From positions 1 through 64,000 of the forward strand of contig JAHBYK010000002.1 in NCBI GenBank assembly GCA_019635965.1: a DNA stretch of 64,000 nucleotides, written 5' to 3'. The stretch's first letter is position 1. Every line of letters starts with the position of its first letter. A program made the position numbers and the translations under genes. This document shows, one piece after another, positions 8,251 through 16,970 of the stretch. This stretch comes from Parvibaculum sp. GTDB taxonomy: Bacteria; Pseudomonadota; Alphaproteobacteria; Parvibaculales; Parvibaculaceae. The notes under the pieces were generated by a model. The model made no database searches. It was not told the DNA's origin and saw nothing but the letters and a program-made list of their open reading frames with translations.

Positions 8251-9668
8251 GACGTCTCACCCGCAAGCAAAACCTGTCTCCCTTCGAGGGCTTCACGCAT
8301 ATGCGAGGCCTTGGCGAGCGTTTCCTCATACTCGGCTGCGGGATCTGAATCGGCCACGATGCCGCCCCCTGCCTGAAAGGTGACGCGACCGTTGCTGAGC
8401 GTGATGGTGCGGATCGCGATGGCGCTGTCCATGTCGCCGTCGGCGCCGAGCCAGCCAATCGCCCCACAATAGGGGCCGCGCGCCGTCGGCTCGAGTTCCG
8501 CGATGATTTCCATGGCGCGGCGTTTCGGTGCGCCGGTTATCGAGCCGCCAGGAAAGCAGGCTGCAAGGAGGTCGGCCGAAGTCATGTCTTGCCGGAGCCG
8601 GCCGCGTACCGTCGATACGAGGTGGTGAACATTGGCGAAGCTTTCGAGCTTGCAGAGCTCTTCGACATCCACTGAATGATCGTCGCAGACCCGCGAGATA
8701 TCGTTGCGAAGGAGATCCACGATCATCACATTCTCAGCGCGGTCCTTTTCAGAGGCGAGCAACTCGGCGGCAAGGCGCGCATCTTCCTCTGCCGTCTTTC
8801 CGCGCGGTCTCGTGCCCTTGATCGGTCTTGTTTCAACTACGCCGCTCCGGCAGGAAAGAAATCGCTCCGGCGAAGACGAAACGATCGCGCCTTCGCCAAA
8901 GTTGAAGAACGATGCGAAGGGTGCCGGGCTCGCCGTGCGAAGCCGCAGGTAAAGCGCATAGGGCGTATCGCCATTGCCAAGCTGTGTCTCGAAGCGCTGC
9001 GAGAGATTGGCCTGAAAGATGTCGCCGCCATGGATGTATTCGATCACGCGCGCAACGGCCTTTTCATAGGCCTCGCGGGTGAAATTCGACCTAATGGGCT
9101 GAGGGGAGAGCGGTACTTGCGGGATCGGGGGCGGTGACGCTTGCAGCCGAGCGGTGATTGCTGACAAGCGCGCCTCCGCCCGCGCCGCCCGCGCGACGGG
9201 TCTGCTCTCCGGCAGACCGGATGAGATGGCGAAGGCGCGGCGTGCGACGACGTCAAAGGCGATAACCACATCATAGAAGCCGAGCGCCAGATCGGGGAGA
9301 TGCTGATCGTCAACAGCGAAGGGCGCTTCTTCGGGGGGCAGACTCTCGAGCGTGCGCCCGAGGCCATATCCAAGATAGCCTGCCGCGCCGCCGCAGAAAG
9401 GCGGCAGGGTATCGTCACTCTCGCTGGCAGGCAGATCCGCAAGCTTCCGCTTCAGAAAATCGAAGGGTGGTTCGATGCTGGCGCTGACGCGCAAGCAAAC
9501 CTTTTCGAACGGATCGATTGCAATGAAGCTCCAGCGTCCATGAAGTTCGGGTTCACGCGCAGGTCCCGCTGTTGCGCTATCGAGAAAGAGCGCGAAAGGT
9601 TCCCCGGCGAAGTTTGCGAAAACTTCGTGCGGCAGCCTCCATTCCAGCTCTTTTACGAGCGGTCTCAT
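8247..9668 (-). CDS. pabB: Aminodeoxychorismate synthase component I
   Basis: Converts chorismate and ammonia into 4-amino-4-deoxychorismate. The 473-residue protein has an N-terminal anthranilate-synthase-I-like region and a C-terminal chorismate-binding domain. The key diagnostic is PIKGTRPRG with Lys284: PabB enzymes use this lysine as nucleophile, whereas anthranilate synthases have a different residue there. Other signs are HGGDIFQANLSQRF, SSSPERFL and CFPGGSITGAPKRRAMEII. First gene of pabB-pabA-pabC, whose stops and starts overlap in ATGA junctions, implying coupled translation. Confidence 0.93.
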   Translation of the reverse strand: MRPLVKELEWRLPHEVFANFAGEPFALFLDSATAGPAREPELHGRWSFIAIDPFEKVCLRVSASIEPPFDFLKRKLADLPASESDDTLPPFCGGAAGYLGYGLGRTLESLPPEEAPFAVDDQHLPDLALGFYDVVIAFDVVARRAFAISSGLPESRPVARAARAEARLSAITARLQASPPPIPQVPLSPQPIRSNFTREAYEKAVARVIEYIHGGDIFQANLSQRFETQLGNGDTPYALYLRLRTASPAPFASFFNFGEGAIVSSSPERFLSCRSGVVETRPIKGTRPRGKTAEEDARLAAELLASEKDRAENVMIVDLLRNDISRVCDDHSVDVEELCKLESFANVHHLVSTVRGRLRQDMTSADLLAACFPGGSITGAPKRRAMEIIAELEPTARGPYCGAIGWLGADGDMDSAIAIRTITLSNGRVTFQAGGGIVADSDPAAEYEETLAKASHMREALEGRQVLLAGETS

Positions 9669-9692
9669 CAGGCGGTCACTTTCACGTTGCCG

Positions 9693-10781
9693 TCAATTTG
9701 CCTGCAATGCGGGCGGGGCGATTTCGGGTGCGGTGGCATCACCGCCGCAGCTTGCGCACCGACGCGATTCCATCCGGGCGAGCGGGCCCCGGGGCTTCCC
9801 TGCAGCACCTGGCGATGTCACGCGGGATTGCTGTTCGCCGAGGAAACGGAGGATCAGGCCGCTCACCAATTCAGGATCGACGACGCCGATATTGTGGCCC
9901 ATACCCGAATAGGAGCGTAGTTGTGCCTGCGGCACGAGTTCCATCAGCTTTTCCGCTTGGCCGAACGGTACGACTTCATCCGCTTCTCCCCAGACCGCGA
10001 GGACGGGAATTGACGATGCACCAACTGTTGCGTAGTAGCTGTCCGCTGTCTCGAGTGGATAGTTCCGCATGGTCGAGAGCAGGGCATCGCCATAGCCGCG
10101 ATATTGAAGCTGGCGGTTGACCGCGGCCAGGAGCGGCCCCGGATTTGGAATGTTCTTCGCCTCATCTGCGGCAGCTGCGTAGAACATCTTGGTGCCGAAA
10201 AGGCGGATGATCCAGTCTCCGATCAGCGGACGCATCAGCATTTCGGTTCGTTCGTTGGACAGCTTGCCAAGTCCCACGGGTGCGATCAGCGTCATCGAAC
10301 GGACGCGCTCCGGGTGACGCGCGGCAAAGACGGTGACGATGCCGCCGCCCATGGAGTAGCCGACGAGGTCCACGCGGCGATTGACGCCAAGCGCGTCGAG
10401 CAGACCGGAAAGCTGGTTGTCGAAGAGATCGGCGTCATAGACCGTGTCCGGCCGGTCGGAGAGGCCGCGCCCGTAATTGTCGAAGGCTAGAACGCGATAG
10501 CCCGCCTCGGTCAGCGGCTTGAAATACTGAGCCCAGATGACAGACGGCGTCGCAAAGCCGTGAACGAGAACAACAAGCTGACCGTTCTCAGGGCCTTCAA
10601 GGCGGTAGTGTACTGTGCCATCAGGCAAGTCCATAAAACTGTAGGCGACCCCTTCGGCAAGAAGCTTTTCCCGGGCTTCAGCGTCGAGCGCCGCACGCGC
10701 GCGGCCGGCTGCCCAATAGCTCATCAGCATGATGAGCGCGATGGCAATGACAAGAACGCCGAGTGCCTTCACATAGGTCAT
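9693..10781 (-). CDS. Membrane-anchored alpha/beta hydrolase
   Basis: A 362-residue protein with one N-terminal hydrophobic helix (about residues 6-24), so probably anchored to the inner membrane with the catalytic domain outside. The hydrolase core shows VVLVHGF (oxyanion hole), the nucleophile serine in LVGYSMGGG, the acid in WGEADEVVP and the histidine in GMGHNIG. A proline- and cysteine-bearing C-terminal tail of about 45 residues is not part of the fold. Substrate is unknown. The start of pabB's reading frame lies 24 bases beyond this gene's stop, so the two could share a transcript. Confidence 0.85.
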   Translation of the reverse strand: MTYVKALGVLVIAIALIMLMSYWAAGRARAALDAEAREKLLAEGVAYSFMDLPDGTVHYRLEGPENGQLVVLVHGFATPSVIWAQYFKPLTEAGYRVLAFDNYGRGLSDRPDTVYDADLFDNQLSGLLDALGVNRRVDLVGYSMGGGIVTVFAARHPERVRSMTLIAPVGLGKLSNERTEMLMRPLIGDWIIRLFGTKMFYAAAADEAKNIPNPGPLLAAVNRQLQYRGYGDALLSTMRNYPLETADSYYATVGASSIPVLAVWGEADEVVPFGQAEKLMELVPQAQLRSYSGMGHNIGVVDPELVSGLILRFLGEQQSRVTSPGAAGKPRGPLARMESRRCASCGGDATAPEIAPPALQAN

Positions 10782-10963
10782 GGAAAGATTGCCACTACCG
10801 TTTCACCTTCGCCCGGTCTTCCCCTGCGGAAGGCCCGGCCCGGCGCAGTCTAGTGCCTCGCCTTGCCGGCTACAATTGCCGCCGCAGGGTTGCGAGCAGC
10901 CAGAAATACGGGCTTGATGCGGGCAAAGCGGGTGAGACCGCAGGGTATCAGGGAGACAGAAAA

Positions 10964-11770
10964 ATGGCCGACGTGTTCAAGGAAAAGGCGCTGGCGGGCA
11001 AGGTAGCGTTCGTCGCGGGTGCATCGAGCGGGATCAATCTCGGGATTGCGCAGCATTTTGCCAGGGCCGGGGCGAAGATCGCGCTTATCAGCCGGAGCCA
11101 TGAGAAGATCACCGCAGCGGCGAGGACGATTTCGGATGAAGGCTTCGAGGCGATCGGCATGGCGGCCGATGTGCGCGACTTCAATTCCGTCGATCAGGCG
11201 ATGGCAACGGCGCAAAAGCAGCTCGGCAATTTCGATATCGTGATTTCGGGAGCGGCTGGCAACTTCGTGGCGCCGGCGCTCGGCATGTCGTCCAACGGTT
11301 TCAAGACGGTGGTCGATATCGATCTCATCGGTACCTTCAATGTGCTGCGCGCCTCGTTCCAGTATCTCAACCGGCCTGGTGCCTCCCTCATCTCGATCAC
11401 GGCCCCGCAGGCGGTGAATCCGTCGCTCTTTCAGGCGCATGTCTGCGCTGCAAAAGCCGGAATCAACATGCTGACGAAGTGCCTTGCCATGGAGTGGGGT
11501 CCGGCCGGTGTCCGCGTCAACGCAATCTCGCCGGGGCCCATCGCCGATACGGAGGGCATGGCACGGCTTGCGCCGACGCCCGAAATGGAAAAGGCAATCA
11601 AGTCGCGCATCGCGTTGCGCGACTATGGAACCAAGACCGATATTGCGGATACGGCGCTTTTCCTGTCGACCGACAATGCCAAATACATCACGGGTACGAT
11701 TGTCGATTGCGATGGTGGTTCGAAACTCGGCGATGCCGGTGGCGACGCGCTCGGCGAATTCAAGAAGTAA
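10964..11770 (+). CDS. Short-chain dehydrogenase, 2,4-dienoyl-CoA reductase-like
   Basis: A 268-residue SDR. It has the NADP-type start AFVAGASSGINLGIA and then SGAAGNFVAPALGMSSNGFKTVVDIDLIGTFN, much like the NAAGNF...K..DI..NGTF block of mitochondrial and peroxisomal 2,4-dienoyl-CoA reductases. The usual SDR YxxxK is absent: the region reads HVCAAKAGINML, again as in dienoyl-CoA reductases. The MEWGPAGVRVNAISPGPIADTEGM region supports the same subgroup. The GGGAGA ribosome site and family alignment pick the ATG at 10964. The crotonase-fold gene follows 29 bases later, so oxidation of unsaturated fatty acids is a reasonable inference. Confidence 0.82.
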   Translation: MADVFKEKALAGKVAFVAGASSGINLGIAQHFARAGAKIALISRSHEKITAAARTISDEGFEAIGMAADVRDFNSVDQAMATAQKQLGNFDIVISGAAGNFVAPALGMSSNGFKTVVDIDLIGTFNVLRASFQYLNRPGASLISITAPQAVNPSLFQAHVCAAKAGINMLTKCLAMEWGPAGVRVNAISPGPIADTEGMARLAPTPEMEKAIKSRIALRDYGTKTDIADTALFLSTDNAKYITGTIVDCDGGSKLGDAGGDALGEFKK

Positions 11771-11799
11771 GAAGCGGGCGGCGAGAGGGAGGAGAGGAT

Positions 11800-12621
11800 A
11801 TGGCACAGGCACCGAAGATTGCCCCGGCGGATTTCAACTGTCTGCTCTACGAGGTGCGCAATCATGTTGCGATCATCACGATCAACCGGCCCGACCGGCG
11901 CAACGCGCTGAACAGGCGAGCCTATGATGAAGTGGAGGCGGCGTTCCGCGCGGCTTCCGCCGATCCGGAGGTGCGCTGCGTGATCGTGACCGGTGCCGAC
12001 CCTGCCTTCTGTTCCGGCGAGGACGTGAAGGAAATGATGACGGGCGAGCAGCATGAGGCGAGTGTGATGCGGCTCACATCCGTCAGGCCAGAGCCGACGC
12101 CTGCTGCCGTCGCCGCACTTGAGTGCGACCGGCCGGTGATTGCCGCAGTGAACGGTGCCGCCGTCGGCTGGGGCATGGAGCTTACGCTGTTCGCCGATAT
12201 TCGCATTGCCTCCGAACAGGCGAAATTTGGCGAAATTTTCATCAAGCGAGGGCTCATCAGCGATGTCGGCGGGCTGTGGCGGCTGCCCGCCATTGTGGGC
12301 CCCGCCAAGGCTGCGGAACTTCTCTTTACGGGTGATGTGATCGACGCTGCCGAGGCAGGCCGTATCGGGCTCGTCAGCGAAGTCGTGCCGCATGGCGAGC
12401 TGATGGATCGTGCGCTTGCGCTTGCTGCGCGCATCGCTGTCAACCCGCCGCTTGCACTTCGTTTCATGAAGGAGGGACTTCGCCGCACGTCCTATGGCGA
12501 TTTGCGCGAAATCGGTAGCTGGGTGAGCGGAACGCTGGGTAAACTCTTCCAGACGGAAGATCACCGTGAAGGTGTCCGCAGTTTCCTCGAAAAGCGGGCG
12601 CCTGAATTCAAGGGACGCTGA
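11800..12621 (+). CDS. Enoyl-CoA hydratase/isomerase family protein
   Basis: A 273-residue crotonase-fold enzyme with INRPDRRNALNRR, the oxyanion loop in PAFCSGEDVKEM and VNGAAVGWGMELTLFADIRIA. Of the two hydratase glutamates, the first is kept (Glu127 in GMEL) but the second aligns with Phe147. Asp155 in GLISDVGG sits where isomerases such as PaaG carry their catalytic aspartate. I therefore suspect double-bond isomerase activity rather than plain hydratase activity. GGAGAGG lies just before the ATG; earlier in-frame residues have no homology. It forms a unit with the dienoyl-CoA-reductase-like SDR upstream. Confidence 0.85.
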   Translation: MAQAPKIAPADFNCLLYEVRNHVAIITINRPDRRNALNRRAYDEVEAAFRAASADPEVRCVIVTGADPAFCSGEDVKEMMTGEQHEASVMRLTSVRPEPTPAAVAALECDRPVIAAVNGAAVGWGMELTLFADIRIASEQAKFGEIFIKRGLISDVGGLWRLPAIVGPAKAAELLFTGDVIDAAEAGRIGLVSEVVPHGELMDRALALAARIAVNPPLALRFMKEGLRRTSYGDLREIGSWVSGTLGKLFQTEDHREGVRSFLEKRAPEFKGR

Positions 12622-12629
12622 CAAGGCAT

Positions 12630-12980
12630 ATGGCGCTTTTCTTCGACCAGGAATGGTTTGACACAAGGCTGAAAGAGGCAGGGCGCACACGCGACGATGT
12701 TGCTGCTGCGCTTCGCCTTTCGCGCGTGCAGGTCGATGAGATCTGGAAGGACCAGCGAGAACTGGCGCCACACGAAGTCGGCATCCTTGCCGGATTGCTG
12801 GGTGAAGCGCCTGCGGCCGTTGCCAACAAGGCCGGCGTTTCGACTCCGGTGCCTGTTGCGCCGAAGACGGGCGATGCGGCCGTACTCGCCAGACTTGCGG
12901 AGATGGAGGAGCGTCTGAAGCGCATCGAGCGAGCCTTGTCCGATCTTCAATCTCTCATTCTTGCGACCCGTAACGGCTGA
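12630..12980 (+). CDS. Small HTH-like protein with C-terminal coiled coil
   Basis: A 116-residue protein. Residues about 8-60 look like a short Cro/XRE-type helix-turn-helix (RLKEAGRTRDDVAAALRLSRVQVDEIWKDQRELAPHEVGILAGLLG). Residues about 83-112 form a heptad-like coiled coil (LARLAEMEERLKRIERALSDLQSLI) suited to dimerisation. It starts 8 bases after the crotonase gene and ends 7 bases before the GGT gene, so it is probably co-transcribed. It may regulate this unit or bind DNA elsewhere; neither is shown. Confidence 0.6.
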   Translation: MALFFDQEWFDTRLKEAGRTRDDVAAALRLSRVQVDEIWKDQRELAPHEVGILAGLLGEAPAAVANKAGVSTPVPVAPKTGDAAVLARLAEMEERLKRIERALSDLQSLILATRNG

Positions 12981-12987
12981 ACTCACC

Positions 12988-14574
12988 ATGCGTGACCTGC
13001 ATTTTCCTGGACGTTCGACCGTACATGCCGTCAACGGCATTTGCGCAACGTCGCAACCGCTGGCGGCGGAGGCTGCCATTTCCATCCTTCGCGCGGGCGG
13101 GAATGCCGTCGATGCGGCGATTGCGGCAAGCGCGGTTCTCTGCGTGGTCGAGCCGTACAATACAGGGATCGGCGGCGACTGCTTTGTGCTGCTCTCGAAA
13201 GGTGGCAGCGGCGATATCGTCGGCTTCAATGGGTCCGGCCGCGCCCCGAAGGCGATGACGCTCGACAAGCTGAAGGCGGCGGGTGGCACATTGTCGCTCA
13301 GCAGCGTTCACTCGGTCACGATCCCCGGCGCTGTCGATGCCTGGGCGCGGCTGATCGAGGATTACGGTACAATGGAGCTTGGCCGTGTCTTCGAGCCGGC
13401 CATTCGTCTCGCGGAAGAAGGGTTCGCCGTCGCACCGCGCATTGCTCAGGAGTGGGGGTTTCTCGAGGGGCATCTTGCGCATGATGCCGACGCCGCAGCG
13501 CGATATACGATCTCCGGCAAGGCACCTCGCACCGGCGACCGATTTCATTTGCCGGTGCTTGCGCAGACGCTCCGGCTTGTCGGCGCGAAGGGGCGTGACG
13601 CCTTTTATGAAGGCCAGATCGCGGAAGACATGGTGGCAAAGCTGCGTTCGCTCGGTGGATTTCATACGCTTGAGGACTTCGCGACACACAAGGGTGATTA
13701 CGTCACGCCGATACGAACGGACTATCGCGGGCATGAGATCTGCGAAATCCCGCCCAATGGCCAGGGCATCACCGCGCTCGTCATGTTGAATATTCTGTCT
13801 CGGCTCGGACTCGAAAAGCTCGATCCGCATGGGGCGGAGCGCTTCCATTACGAGATGGAAGCGGCGCGCCTCGCCTACGATCTACGAGACAGGCATGTCG
13901 CCGATCCGGCCCGTGCCGATGTGCCGGTCGATTGGATGCTGTCGGACAGGCTTGCAGATGAGCTTGCGTCCCGGATTGCGCCTGACCGGCGGATCGAGAA
14001 TCTTTCGACGCTGCGCGACCCGCTCAATCGTGACACGGTCTATCTGACGGTGGTGGACCGGGACCGGAATGCCGTGTCCTTCATCAACTCTCTGTTCTTC
14101 GGATTCGGGTCTGGCATTCTCGCGCCCGGGTCCGGTGTCATGTTCCAGAACCGCGGTTCTGGTTTCGTCATGGAAGAGGGGCATCCGAACTGCGTCGATG
14201 GCGGTAAGCGGCCGCTCCACACGATCATTCCCGGTATGATGGTTGAGAAGAGCCGCGCGATCATGCCTTTCGGTGTCATGGGCGGCGCCTATCAGGCTGT
14301 CGGCCATGCTCATGTCGTGACGAATGTCGTCGATTACGGGATGGATCCGCAGGAAGCACTCGACAGTCCGCGTGCCTTCCCCGGCGCCGATGCGCTCGAC
14401 ATAGAGCGGGGTATTTCCGCCGAAGCGCGCAAGGGGCTTGAAGCACGCGGGCACAAACTCAAGGAAGTCTTCCTGCCGCATGGCGGCGGGCAGGCGATCC
14501 TGATCGACCATGAGCGCGGCACACTTATCGGCGGGTCGGATCCCCGCAAGGATGGCGCTGCCGTCGGCTACTGA
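12988..14574 (+). CDS. Gamma-glutamyltransferase family hydrolase without signal peptide
   Basis: A 528-residue Ntn-hydrolase precursor of the GGT family. The self-cleavage nucleophile is Thr350 in RDTVYLTVVDRDRNAVS, aligning with Thr391 of E. coli GGT. Glycine-rich substrate loops are present (FGFGSGILAPGSGVMFQNR, RPLHTIIPGM). There is no secretion signal, unlike periplasmic GGT, so it is probably cytoplasmic, like the HpxW oxamate amidohydrolase or YwrD branches. Substrate is therefore open. The ATG at 12988 avoids overlap with the HTH gene; a TTG at 12961 is the alternative and neither has a strong ribosome site. Confidence 0.85.
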   Translation: MRDLHFPGRSTVHAVNGICATSQPLAAEAAISILRAGGNAVDAAIAASAVLCVVEPYNTGIGGDCFVLLSKGGSGDIVGFNGSGRAPKAMTLDKLKAAGGTLSLSSVHSVTIPGAVDAWARLIEDYGTMELGRVFEPAIRLAEEGFAVAPRIAQEWGFLEGHLAHDADAAARYTISGKAPRTGDRFHLPVLAQTLRLVGAKGRDAFYEGQIAEDMVAKLRSLGGFHTLEDFATHKGDYVTPIRTDYRGHEICEIPPNGQGITALVMLNILSRLGLEKLDPHGAERFHYEMEAARLAYDLRDRHVADPARADVPVDWMLSDRLADELASRIAPDRRIENLSTLRDPLNRDTVYLTVVDRDRNAVSFINSLFFGFGSGILAPGSGVMFQNRGSGFVMEEGHPNCVDGGKRPLHTIIPGMMVEKSRAIMPFGVMGGAYQAVGHAHVVTNVVDYGMDPQEALDSPRAFPGADALDIERGISAEARKGLEARGHKLKEVFLPHGGGQAILIDHERGTLIGGSDPRKDGAAVGY

Positions 14575-14587
14575 ATTTTCCGGAATG

Positions 14588-14920
14588 TCAGAACCGGCGT
14601 TCCCGGCGGGGCCTGATCGATTCCGCCAGAAGATCGGGAAGCATGTCCGCTTCGATATAGGCGCTGGTGGCGTAGTGGCGCTTTTCGGCCTTCTGAAAAG
14701 ACGATGTCTTCACGTTACCCTGCTGGTCGACATATTGCGCGAGAAACGCCGCAAGCGGCCGCATCGCCGTCAGGTGTGGCTGTCCAAGGCCGGCAGTGGA
14801 TGCCGGCTCTGCGATGGGCAGGGGCGCGGGGTCCATGCGCCGCGAGGCAGATGTCTCGTCCTTCCGTCTGAGTGCCGGAAGATTTGCCGTTATGCCCTGA
14901 GCTGGCCTTATGCCTGCCAT
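14588..14920 (-). CDS. Small conserved hypothetical protein
   Basis: A 110-residue protein with a variable N-terminal half and a C-terminal block (TAMRPLAAFLAQYVDQQGNVKTSSFQKAEKRHYATSAYIEADML) resembling small alphaproteobacterial proteins with an RPxAxFLAQ...R motif. No signal peptide or membrane segment. The function is unknown to me. It converges with the GGT gene, 13 bases apart. Codon use looks normal and the conserved block supports that it is real. Confidence 0.55.
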   Translation of the reverse strand: MAGIRPAQGITANLPALRRKDETSASRRMDPAPLPIAEPASTAGLGQPHLTAMRPLAAFLAQYVDQQGNVKTSSFQKAEKRHYATSAYIEADMLPDLLAESIRPRRERRF

Positions 14921-15030
14921 GTCGTGTCCCCAATCGGTGCGCGCCGCCCGCGCGATTCAACCGCATCGGAATAATCGCAAGAAGCTTGCCATGAGTTCGG
15001 GGCGATTTGGCGGCAAAAGAATTCCGGTAA

Positions 15031-15047
15031 TGTTTCGTAACGAAACA
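15031..15047. promoter_or_regulatory. Perfect 17-bp palindrome, candidate operator
   Basis: TGTTTCGTAACGAAACA is a perfect 8-1-8 inverted repeat. It sits in an AT-rich intergenic patch between the small hypothetical gene (minus strand, start 14920) and the GGDEF-EAL gene (plus strand, start 15204). Symmetry and size resemble operators of TetR-type dimers, but the regulator is unknown. Confidence 0.5.
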
Positions 15048-15203
15048 AAATCGCGGATTAACCAGATTATTTAAAGGTTTAGTGGTTACGACGCTTCTCT
15101 AAATTTTAACGGCTTCGGCGCGATCATGCAGAGACGAGCGCCAGAATAGCGCTCATTTCGGGGGCGATGAGCCCGTGTGAACAGACGCGGCAGGAGCGGT
15201 GTT

Positions 15204-16955
15204 GTGGACTCGAAGACGCAGGATGCGCGCAGAGTCGGTGTTGCGTATGGCTTCGACATCATGGAAGCGCAAGCTGAAGATGTCTTGAAGAGCGCTGTCA
15301 CGGCGGTGGGCGATGTTGCCTATCGCTGGTCGATCGACGACGACCTGCTTTCCTGGAGCCCCGGCGCGGAGATGCTTCTCGGCATTTCCGACATATCGAA
15401 ATTGGCGACGCATCGGGATTTCGCCACGCGGCTCGTGACGGAAGGTCTGAGCCGCTACGAACTCATCTGCCGCTCGCGTGAAAGCGACACGGGCGCCGGC
15501 GTTCCCTATGAGCTTGAATATCAGGTCTGCGACGACTTCGGCGGTATGCGCTGGGTCGAGGATCGCGGGCGCTGGTTTGCTGGCACAGATGGTGCTCCTG
15601 CCGTCGCGGTCGGTGTGTTGCGCGCAATCGACGAGCGCCACAAGCGCGAGTCGGAGCTCATCCGGCTTTCAACCTATGACGAGCTGACCGGCCTTCTCAA
15701 TCGCGTGCGGCTGAAGGAGGCTCTCACCGAAGCGATGATCGCCTCGCAGCGTGGCCGCCAGAGCTCCGCATTCCTGCTCATTGCCGTCGACAATCTCGCG
15801 CTCATCAACGATGCGTTCGGCTTCGACGTTGCCGATGAGGTGATCGTCAGCGTCGGCGAACGGCTGAAATCGCTGGCGCGCCGCGGGGACTCGCTTGGCC
15901 GATATGCGGGTAACAAGTTCGGTCTCGTGCTGCGCAACTGCAATGAAGAACGGCTTGGCGGCGTCTGCGAGCGGATGCTCGCCGAAGTGCGCGACAAGGT
16001 TGTGCTTACGGCGCGAGGGCCTGTCGCCGTCACTGTTTCCGCCGGTTCCATCGCCTTGCCGGGACACGCCTCGAGTGTGGATCAGGCGCTGGCGCGCGCC
16101 GAGGAAGCGCTTATCGCGGCCAAGCAGCGCCTGCGCGATAGCCATGTCGTCTATACACCGTCGCGTGAGCGCGAGAAGACGCGGCTTCGCAACATCAATG
16201 TTGCCGACGAGCTCATCACGGCGCTCAACGACAAGCGAATCCGTATCGCCTTCCAGCCGATCGTCGATGCGACGACGGGCGAAGCGGCGATCCATGAATG
16301 TCTCGTGCGTATGGAGCAGCCGGACGGAGGTATCGTCTCCGCAGGGCACTTCGTACCTGTTGCCGAAAAGCTCGGCATCATTGGGCTGCTCGATTACCGG
16401 GTGATGGAGCTCGCGGTCGATGCCTTGAGGAAAAATCCCGGAGTCACGCTTTCCCTCAATGTGTCGGGGCGCACGACCGCTGACCGCCTCTGGCGCGAGA
16501 CGCTCGCCTCTCATCTGCGCGCCGACAGCAGCCTTGCCCGCCGGCTCGTCATTGAAATCACGGAGACGGTTGCGATTCACGAAGTGCTGGAGCTGACGGA
16601 ATTCGTCGCCATGTTCCGCGAGCTTGGCTGCAAGATTGCCATCGACGATTTCGGCGCGGGCTATACCTCGTTCCGCAATCTGAAAACGCTTGATGTCGAT
16701 CTTGTGAAAATCGACGGCTCCTTCGTCATCGATCTTGCGACAAATCCGGACAACCAGTTCTTCGTTCGCACGCTGGTCGACCTGGCGCGGAACTTCAATC
16801 TGCCGACGGTCGCCGAGTGGGTGAGCAATGCCGAAGAAGTCGAGATGCTGAAGAAGCTCGGCGTTCAGTATCTGCAGGGCTTCTATCTGGGTGAGCCGGT
16901 CATGTCGCTGCCGCGCAGCGGCCCGTCACTGGTTTCGAGCCGCAACATCGCCTGA
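15204..16955 (+). CDS. PAS-like / degenerate GGDEF / EAL protein, likely c-di-GMP phosphodiesterase
   Basis: A 583-residue cytoplasmic protein. Residues about 20-145 look like a PAS sensor (YRWSIDDDLLSWSPGAEMLLG), about 155-310 a GGDEF domain and about 325-570 an EAL domain. The GGDEF signature is replaced by AGNKF (residues 235-239), so cyclase activity should be lost, although YDELTGLLNR is kept. EAL residues are mostly intact: Glu in HECLVRM, Asn in SLNVSG, Glu in VIEITET, the DD pair in IDDFGAGYTS, Lys in VKIDGSF, Glu in TVAEW and Gln in YLQGFYLGEP. Phosphodiesterase activity is thus likely. The GTG at 15204 follows AGGAG by 7 bases; a GTG 27 bases upstream has no ribosome site. Confidence 0.85.
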   Translation: MDSKTQDARRVGVAYGFDIMEAQAEDVLKSAVTAVGDVAYRWSIDDDLLSWSPGAEMLLGISDISKLATHRDFATRLVTEGLSRYELICRSRESDTGAGVPYELEYQVCDDFGGMRWVEDRGRWFAGTDGAPAVAVGVLRAIDERHKRESELIRLSTYDELTGLLNRVRLKEALTEAMIASQRGRQSSAFLLIAVDNLALINDAFGFDVADEVIVSVGERLKSLARRGDSLGRYAGNKFGLVLRNCNEERLGGVCERMLAEVRDKVVLTARGPVAVTVSAGSIALPGHASSVDQALARAEEALIAAKQRLRDSHVVYTPSREREKTRLRNINVADELITALNDKRIRIAFQPIVDATTGEAAIHECLVRMEQPDGGIVSAGHFVPVAEKLGIIGLLDYRVMELAVDALRKNPGVTLSLNVSGRTTADRLWRETLASHLRADSSLARRLVIEITETVAIHEVLELTEFVAMFRELGCKIAIDDFGAGYTSFRNLKTLDVDLVKIDGSFVIDLATNPDNQFFVRTLVDLARNFNLPTVAEWVSNAEEVEMLKKLGVQYLQGFYLGEPVMSLPRSGPSLVSSRNIA

Positions 16956-16970
16956 TCGGCTGCTCGGCTT

